The notes under the pieces: model-generated | Told to the model about the DNA's origin: nothing | The model's database searches: none | The model's input: only the letters and a program-made list of their open reading frames with translations | DNA from: Anaerolineae bacterium | Lineage (GTDB): Bacteria; Chloroflexota; Anaerolineae; J102 | Assembly: GCA_026992375.1 (NCBI GenBank) | Contig: JALXAF010000467.1 | Span: 1-10,586, forward strand | Length of the DNA stretch: 10,586 nucleotides | Reading direction: 5' to 3' | In this document: piece by piece, positions 5,801 to 10,586 of the stretch | Position numbering within the stretch: the stretch's first letter is position 1 | Layout of the letters: each line of letters opens with the position of its first letter | Program-made: the position numbers and the translations under genes

Positions 5801-7907
5801 GGAAAACGCCCAGAAGGTGGCGGAGCTCTCGACATTGCTGCAAACCACCACGAATCTCTACCAGGCCAGTCAGGCGATTGGCAGAACAGAAACGGTAATG
5901 GAGACGGTGAGAGTGTCGGCGCAGTCATTGAAAAACGCCCTCCACGCTCATGGCGTGTACATACAGTTTTTCGACAAATCGCATCACATCGCGTATGGCG
6001 TAGACAGGTTTGGCAACGAGCTGACGGATGAAAACGGAGAGAAACTGGCGCAAGAGATGTCGCAGGTCCTGAAGGATATCCATGCGATTACAACGATTGA
6101 ACAGCGCCGCCTGCCCGAAGCGTTGCAATTGCAGGATGCGGGTCGGGCCATCGCGTTCCCTCTCAAATGCAATTCGTTTGTCCCCGGCGCCATTCTCATC
6201 TTCCCCAAGAAAAACAGCCATCTTTCCTCCCAGCAGATGGAGCTAGTGGCGATCTACGCCAACCTGACCACGATAGCCATCGAAAAAGCCATCTCGATGG
6301 AGCAAGCGAATCGCAGAGCGTTGGAACAGGAAAGCGTCAGCGGCATTGTTCGTTCGCTAAATGAAACGCTGGATGTAGAAATGGCGCTCCCTCGACTTGT
6401 CGCGGGTATTCGAAAACTGGTTGCCGCTGATAGAATCAGCCTAGCGCTGCAGGACGAAAACAAAGACGGATTGACGTTGCAAGTCATCACAAACGCTGAC
6501 GACGCGGCAGTTGAAGATCGGTGGGAGCCTCAGGGGGGCGTCGCCGCGCTGCCCGATATCCTCCGGGGCAGGATTCACATTACCCCAGACCTGGCTGACG
6601 AGAGGGCGTTCCCCTTCGAGGAGCAGCTATACCTGGCGGGCTATCGCTCCAGGGTCAGTATGCCGTTGGTGGTGGGAGATGAAGTGCTGGGCGCTTTGAA
6701 TATCGTCAGTCGCAATCCCGATGAATTTTCATCCGAGAAACTGCCCCCGCTTTTACAAATCGCCGACGCTTTGGCTATCTCGATTGCAAATTCGCTGTCC
6801 CTCAGAGAGGAGCGGAAGCGGGCCCAGGAAATCACCCTACTTTACTTACTATCTCGCAGGCTCTCCTCACTCAACACCGTGAAAGATGTGGTCAACACCA
6901 CGGCCGAAATCATGATGAAGGACATCGAGGGGCTTATTCACGCCAAGATCATTCTCACTGGCGCACAATTCCGAACTTATGTCATCCCGAGAACGATTAC
7001 CGGCCCGTATCACGCCTGGGTGAAAGATATCAGAGATTATCCCGCGATTGCCCGCACACTCACCCCGGGAATCGATTGTTTCAGAATCTCGCGGGAGGAT
7101 CCGACATTGAAGCCCGCGGAGAAGGAGTTGATTTTTACACGATCTGGAAAATTCGCCTGGATATTGCCCCTTGCAAGCGAAGAGGACCCCGTAGGCGCAC
7201 TGGTTACCGAGTGGAACAAACAGACGTGCACCACCGCCGAGATCAGACTGGTCAAAAGCATCGCGGAGTTGCTGATGATGACTTTGCGGAGAGTGTTTCT
7301 GTTCTACGAAGTGGAAGACGCTTATCTCAATGCGGTGCTGGCGTTGGCCCTGGCCAGCGACGCCAAGGATTCCTATACGGCGGACCATTCTCAACGCCTC
7401 GAGGAGATGGCGGTGGCCGTGGCGATGGAACTGGGATTAGGACATCGGGAGATCGAGGATATACGTTTCGGCGCCCGATTGCACGATATTGGCAAAATCG
7501 GCGTGCCAGATGACATCTTGAAGAAACCCGGCCCGCTCACCGATGAAGAGTGGGAGATCATGCGCAAGCACCCCAAAATCGGAGAAGATATCCTTCGGCC
7601 TTTGCAGCGTTTGTATGGCGCAGCAAGGATAGTCCGGCATCATCACGAACGGTATGATGGCAACGGTTATCCCGATGGGCTTGCTGGAGACAGCATCCCA
7701 CTGGGGGCGCGGATTCTCACTGTTGTGGATGCGTACAGCGCCATTACGGATCGGCGCGTTTATAAATCGGGACGTCCGCACGAAACAGCTATTGCCGAGA
7801 TCAAGAAAAACGCGGGGACGCAATTCGACCCTGCGGTCGTCGAGGCTTTCCTAAAACTGTACGAAGATTCTCCGCCTCCATTTGAAACCAACCATGATCA
7901 GCGATAA
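2808..7907 (+). CDS. Giant membrane sensor: 7TM - PAS - seven GAF-like modules - HD-GYP c-di-GMP phosphodiesterase
   Basis: This 1699-residue protein is predicted to be an inner-membrane-anchored sensor that hydrolyses cyclic di-GMP. Residues about 7-230 form seven hydrophobic segments resembling the histidine-kinase N-terminal 7TM domain. A PAS domain follows (about 237-345), then seven GAF-like modules at roughly 350-508, 516-677, 690-840, 850-1003, 1010-1162, 1178-1330 and 1345-1495, the last divergent. The C-terminal HD-GYP domain (about 1507-1690) has its metal and catalytic residues: H1527, the HD pair H1559/D1560 in HDIGKIG, H1588 in KHP, and HHERYDGNGYP (1612-1622). No kinase, GGDEF or EAL domain is seen, so the expected output is phosphodiesterase activity. 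GAF ligands cannot be deduced. The ATG at 2808 lies 17 bases after moxR; ATG 2814 is also possible, and neither has a Shine-Dalgarno. The 3' end overlaps the DUF58 gene. Base composition looks lower in G+C than its neighbours in places. Domain calls are firm; the biological signal is unknown. Confidence 0.96.
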   Translation: MLMHDHLLILLFLFAGALSLTMALLAVGRRPKSLTWPFAALTFLTALWAFVYVFEITSANLYIKLYCIKIEYLAIATIPTLWLIFVNQYTGHSLESNRKLLALLLLEPAITLLLAWTNEVHHLIYARVTVDATSQFLLLNVVYGIWFWVHIIYSYLLTTVAVALIWEHYRNSGAGRWMRALVLLAATFIPWISNFIVAEFWQAPHIDLTPIFLVLGYLIVGIGIWKIRRTDVIPIARKAAIEAMSDAYLVLDKHLHILDLNKAAEASFHHPKSELIGRRFPDIAPTRIPLQSFLVPSLPFRRVVEIDGAFYEIHVEPISRRNNTLLGILATWRDITTYMVQKQLLEERVNQLNSVNYILGTINQAATLQEVYDAAMRSIRETLQADKAAILLLDQNGVMRFVAWYGLSEKYRKAAEGYAQWRPEADNPHPIFLEDIETMDASLPIASRDVFQEEGIRAIGFVPIIHQGRILGRLAVYYSAPRHCTKQEIELTEIIAGHLAIAIVKARLLEQAQNRLRRIEALQKIDAAISSTLELDHQIDTLLTHVINELQCDMSVVFLVEKTSGRIVPAIAKGSYDPEKQKCVSFEIGEGAVGWIVLHKQNLYIPDVSQDERWKQTESGSLDRIVSYLGIPLIVNGEVIGVLDVSTRTSREFTREEIEFLQMLGAQAAIAFKNAQLYQDLQKKVLQLEALNKISQELMSEHDIDALLHRIVIEATRLLNAPHGLIFLYDESRKLLTVAADSANLGYPISFGEGLSGRIAKTRRPMILENYSNWEHHSTSYADARIAAIIGTPMMHGGELIGVLVVYELEGSERKFTEEDIEPLSLLASQAASAVFNAQLIKRLHQRINRLQTLHQISAELSKLKGARESCHAVARLVHEKLGYDYVYVILLDPETQERLVVDCQGKGCQRVGRKVPKGRGLIERTIQQRKLHYWPDISKEADYHPGGADSKCEVDVPIQTMKQLFGVLVVEDDELDAFDQEDFDTLQTVANQLAIALENAQKVAELSTLLQTTTNLYQASQAIGRTETVMETVRVSAQSLKNALHAHGVYIQFFDKSHHIAYGVDRFGNELTDENGEKLAQEMSQVLKDIHAITTIEQRRLPEALQLQDAGRAIAFPLKCNSFVPGAILIFPKKNSHLSSQQMELVAIYANLTTIAIEKAISMEQANRRALEQESVSGIVRSLNETLDVEMALPRLVAGIRKLVAADRISLALQDENKDGLTLQVITNADDAAVEDRWEPQGGVAALPDILRGRIHITPDLADERAFPFEEQLYLAGYRSRVSMPLVVGDEVLGALNIVSRNPDEFSSEKLPPLLQIADALAISIANSLSLREERKRAQEITLLYLLSRRLSSLNTVKDVVNTTAEIMMKDIEGLIHAKIILTGAQFRTYVIPRTITGPYHAWVKDIRDYPAIARTLTPGIDCFRISREDPTLKPAEKELIFTRSGKFAWILPLASEEDPVGALVTEWNKQTCTTAEIRLVKSIAELLMMTLRRVFLFYEVEDAYLNAVLALALASDAKDSYTADHSQRLEEMAVAVAMELGLGHREIEDIRFGARLHDIGKIGVPDDILKKPGPLTDEEWEIMRKHPKIGEDILRPLQRLYGAARIVRHHHERYDGNGYPDGLAGDSIPLGARILTVVDAYSAITDRRVYKSGRPHETAIAEIKKNAGTQFDPAVVEAFLKLYEDSPPPFETNHDQR

Positions 7908-9264
7908 AGGCTTTGTAGCTTCTTTCAAAGAATACTTTGGCCACAGCGCCCGCCGTATCGACGCCTCGGTGCAAGAGCAGTTCAATTCGGCCTGGATCGC
8001 CATGGCCTCGATGGTGACCATGGCGGGCCTGCTCCTGCGCCTCCCCGAATTAATGATGGCGGCCGCTATTTTGCTGGCGATTGTGGCAGCGAGCTGGCTG
8101 TGGAATAAACTGGCCTTTTTCGGGCTGGACTATGAACGGACATTTTCAGAACACCGCGTGTTTCTGGGCGAGACCATCGAGATGCGGGTCAGTTTGATCA
8201 ACCGCAAATTTCTGCCCCTGCCCTGGGTGACCACCTCCGACGTTTTCCCCAGAGATTTGGTCATGGAGGGAGCCAAATTGCTGATCCGGGGTGACACGAG
8301 CCAAGGAGAACTCAGCAATTTCTGGGCGATGAAATGGCATGACAAGGCTTCGCGAGCCTATCGGGTGCGGGCAACGACCCGCGGCTTTCATGCGTTCGGG
8401 CCAGTGGATATCGAAACAGGCGACGGCTTTGGCATGTTCCGCAGCATTCACCGCAACGAAAACAGGCAAATCCTGGTAGTTTATCCCCGGATCGCGCCGC
8501 TGACCAGCCTGGGGCTGCCTGCAAAAGAGCCTTTTGGCAACCGTCTAGCCCCCCGGTTCATGTTCGAAGACCCTCTGCGCACGGTGGGCGTGCGCGATTA
8601 TCGGCATGAGGACGATTTTCGCAAGGTGCACTGGAAGGCCACCGCCCGCCGCCAACAGCTCCAGACGCGCGTGCTGGAGCCCACCAACGACGCCAGCCTC
8701 ATGGTTTGTCTGAATGTGCAGACGGTGGATAAAAGCTACATGGGGGTCATCCCAGAACATCTGGAGCAGGTGGTGAGCATCGCCGCCTCGGTCAGCTATT
8801 ATGCGATGATGGAACGCTGGCCCGCGGGCCTCCTGGCCAATGGCGCACTACCCCATTCCGACCAAAGCATCAAAATCCTGCCCGGGCGCTCGCCTGCCCA
8901 GCTCACCGCTATCCTGGAACTGCTGGCCGCGGTTACGCCCTTCGCCACCGCCCCCTTCCACCGACTGCTGGCGCGAGAAAGCCCTCATCTACCCTGGGGC
9001 GCCACTCTGGTCGTCATCTCCTCCACCCTCTCCGAAGAGCTGGCCGCGACGCTGCTCGATCTAAAAGCCACGGGGCGACGCATCGTCCTCATCACCCTGG
9101 ATCAGCGTCCCCTTTCCCACGGAATGAAAGGCGTCATCGTGTATCGCGTGCCCGAAGGCGCGATGGACGAGCTGAATCTGGGCATCCCCAATTACGGGGC
9201 CGAGGCGCTGCTCTCTCCCGAACAGATGCAACATGAGGCCATCCGCTGCCTGAACCTGCGCTGA
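7894..9264 (+). CDS. DUF58 domain protein, membrane-anchored partner of MoxR
   Basis: The 456-residue protein has two hydrophobic segments near the N-terminus (about 34-48 and 53-70), then a beta-rich region and a DUF58 domain marked by the DDFRKVHWKATAR block (240-252), followed by a VWA-like C-terminal part. DUF58 proteins are the usual partners of MoxR ATPases, and some carry a metal-ion-binding-site-like fold; their molecular role is not settled. I chose ATG 7894, which overlaps the end of the HD-GYP gene by 14 bases; a TTG at 7882 would add four residues. Neither start has a Shine-Dalgarno, and the overlap suggests translational coupling. The codon use is G+C-rich, as in moxR and unlike parts of the gene between them. 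The stop is TGA 9262-9264 and the next gene starts 28 bases later. Confidence 0.94.
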   Translation: MISDKGFVASFKEYFGHSARRIDASVQEQFNSAWIAMASMVTMAGLLLRLPELMMAAAILLAIVAASWLWNKLAFFGLDYERTFSEHRVFLGETIEMRVSLINRKFLPLPWVTTSDVFPRDLVMEGAKLLIRGDTSQGELSNFWAMKWHDKASRAYRVRATTRGFHAFGPVDIETGDGFGMFRSIHRNENRQILVVYPRIAPLTSLGLPAKEPFGNRLAPRFMFEDPLRTVGVRDYRHEDDFRKVHWKATARRQQLQTRVLEPTNDASLMVCLNVQTVDKSYMGVIPEHLEQVVSIAASVSYYAMMERWPAGLLANGALPHSDQSIKILPGRSPAQLTAILELLAAVTPFATAPFHRLLARESPHLPWGATLVVISSTLSEELAATLLDLKATGRRIVLITLDQRPLSHGMKGVIVYRVPEGAMDELNLGIPNYGAEALLSPEQMQHEAIRCLNLR

Positions 9265-9292
9265 AACCTCCTCCTCCCACTTCCACCTCATC

Positions 9293-10586
9293 GTGACCAC
9301 GCCCGCTTCCCTTCTTCCCCGCCGCGGCCTGCCCTGGGTGCAGAACGCCATCTTCTTCTCCCTCACCGCCATGGAGATGGCATGGTTCGCGCCCCTAGCC
9401 TTGTTCCTCCTACCCGAGACCTGGCGCACGCCCCCCATCATCTATCTGGCGGGATTGTGGCTAGCCATGCTGGGCATGATGGTCATCGCCCACTTCCTCG
9501 AACAGCGAAACATCCCCTCTCCCGCGTTCGAGATCATCGTGGCGGGAGTGTTGATCCTGCTGGGACTGCTCGCCATCCGCATCTTCATCTTTGGCGATGA
9601 GCCCCTGTTCAGCCTGAGCTGGCTGAGCCGACTGTTCTCGCTCCCCGACGATGACGTCATGCGCATGATCGCGGTTCTCGGTGCGCTGGCGTTTCTCTGG
9701 TGGCGGGCCGTCACCTTCCTGCAGCGGGAAATCAGCTTCTTCATCATTGGCTATGATTTCCGCAAGGGCGTGCTGGCGCTGCTGTTCACCGTCTCCTTTT
9801 ACAGGATCGCCAGCCATCAATCCGCCATGATCTTCATCTACGTCTTCTTCTTTTTCGGGCTGCTGGCAGTGGTCCTGGGGCGTTCGGAGGACAAGGCCCG
9901 GGCTGTCAGCGAAAACATGGCCAACATCCCAAGGCTATGGCTGGGCGTCGTTGGCCTGAGCGTGACCGCGGTGATGGCGCTGGGCTGGCTGTTCGGGCAG
10001 ATATGGAGCCTGGAGGGATTTCGGGCTTTGTGGCGCTTGTTCACCCCCGTTCTGGGCTGGATGACGCCTTACGTGCAGATCGTCGCCCTGGCGTTCATGC
10101 GCCTGTTATCGCCATTGATCGAATGGATGCTGGCGCTAATCGCCAGCCGCGTCAACAGTGAGGACAGCAAACAGGTGCTGGAGAGCATGGCCCGCAATCT
10201 GGCCAAAACCGACCAATTCGCGGGCCAGGAACAAGCGGCTTACACGCCCCCCGCCTGGATCGTCATCCTCTTCCGTTATGTCATCCCCATCGCCATTCTG
10301 CTGGCTATCCTTCTGGCTCTGGTTTTTTGGCTGACCAAACACAGCCAGGCCCGAAGCGCGACGCTGCAAGATGTGGAACACGAACGAGTCGCGGGCGTCG
10401 AGGGGCGGGGCCTGCGAAACGCGCTGCGTCGCGGTCTTGAGAGATTCAGAGAGGCCGCAGAGCTGGCGGGGCAATTCGGCCTGGGCCGGAAGTTTTACGC
10501 GGCCATCTCCATCCGCCACATCTATGCCAATATGCAGAAGCTGGCCGCGCGGCGCGGCTATCCTCGCGATCCCGCGTGGACGCCCA
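9293..10586 (+). CDS. Polytopic membrane protein with DUF4129-type C-terminus, 3' end outside window
   Basis: A frame open from GTG 9293 to the right edge gives 431 residues. It contains about nine hydrophobic segments (roughly 18-40, 48-69, 79-100, 122-143, 158-172, 178-196, 215-235, 259-285 and 322-347), followed by a soluble tail. The tail has the pattern KFYAAISIRHIYANMQKLAA then RRGYPRDP (from residue 400), which matches the DUF4129 domain found at the end of TgpA-like transglutaminase membrane proteins in moxR/DUF58 clusters. No transglutaminase core with a Cys-His-Asp triad is visible between the membrane segments, so this appears to be the short, core-less version. The GTG start gives MTTPASLLPRRGLPWVQ; ATG 9371 is possible but would cut into the first membrane helix. 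No Shine-Dalgarno is present and the upstream bases are pyrimidine-rich. It is the fourth member of the same + strand series, 28 bases after DUF58. Confidence 0.87.
   Translation, partial: MTTPASLLPRRGLPWVQNAIFFSLTAMEMAWFAPLALFLLPETWRTPPIIYLAGLWLAMLGMMVIAHFLEQRNIPSPAFEIIVAGVLILLGLLAIRIFIFGDEPLFSLSWLSRLFSLPDDDVMRMIAVLGALAFLWWRAVTFLQREISFFIIGYDFRKGVLALLFTVSFYRIASHQSAMIFIYVFFFFGLLAVVLGRSEDKARAVSENMANIPRLWLGVVGLSVTAVMALGWLFGQIWSLEGFRALWRLFTPVLGWMTPYVQIVALAFMRLLSPLIEWMLALIASRVNSEDSKQVLESMARNLAKTDQFAGQEQAAYTPPAWIVILFRYVIPIAILLAILLALVFWLTKHSQARSATLQDVEHERVAGVEGRGLRNALRRGLERFREAAELAGQFGLGRKFYAAISIRHIYANMQKLAARRGYPRDPAWTP

Noticed and set aside
5473..5928. Minus-strand open frame of 151 codons inside the sensor gene
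   Set aside because: Proline/serine-rich shadow of the GAF4-GAF5 region with no domain pattern or ribosome site.
3846..7325. Phytochrome-like bilin-binding GAF among the GAF modules
   Set aside because: No module shows a recognisable bilin-attachment Cys-His motif; only general GAF features can be supported.
6867..7394. Minus-strand open frame of 175 codons opposite GAF7 and HD-GYP
   Set aside because: Antisense to a conserved region whose sense frame carries the expected domain residues.
7882..7884. TTG as the start of the DUF58 protein
   Set aside because: ATG at 7894 is four codons downstream and more usual; neither has a Shine-Dalgarno, so TTG is kept only as an alternative.
10136..10519. 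Minus-strand open frame opposite the DUF4129 membrane protein
   Set aside because: The + frame is continuously open for over 1.2 kb, with membrane helices and a DUF4129 pattern; the minus frame shows none.

Overview
The window reads as bacterial chromosome of moderately high G+C. The combination of a futalosine-pathway MqnA, a 7TM-PAS-multi-GAF-HD-GYP giant and a moxR/DUF58/DUF4129 cluster, with near absence of Shine-Dalgarno sequences on the + strand genes, would fit a Chloroflexota (Anaerolineae-like) genome. That placement is inference from gene style only; no rRNA or marker gene is present.

Layout. Positions 3-443 (+) hold the C-terminal half of MqnA (chorismate dehydratase, menaquinone via futalosine). 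Positions 444-749 are a convergent intergenic stretch carrying an inverted-repeat-bounded element (492-662) and a degenerate ATCTGCG-type repeat (678-736). Positions 750-1565 (-) encode an SDR-family reductase with the signature of 3-ketodihydrosphingosine reductase. Positions 1566-1854 are a divergent promoter region with a palindrome inside a candidate promoter and a foldable leader. From 1855 to the right edge runs one compact + strand gene series: moxR AAA+ ATPase (1855-2790), a 1699-residue membrane-anchored sensor with PAS, seven GAF-like modules and a C-terminal HD-GYP phosphodiesterase domain (2808-7907), a DUF58 protein (7894-9264) and a polytopic membrane protein with a DUF4129-type C-terminus (9293 to beyond the edge).

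How the genes fit together. moxR, DUF58 and DUF4129/transglutaminase-like membrane genes are a well-known conserved cluster: a MoxR ATPase paired with a DUF58 protein and a membrane partner, thought to act in envelope or protein-complex maturation. Here a very large c-di-GMP-degrading sensor sits inside that cluster, 17 bases after moxR and overlapping the start of the DUF58 gene. This suggests co-transcription and translational coupling. It raises the possibility that c-di-GMP turnover and MoxR-system activity respond to the same signals, or else that a signalling gene was inserted into the operon. This arrangement is the most interesting feature of the window. I see no CRISPR array, tRNA, rRNA, transposase or phage gene.
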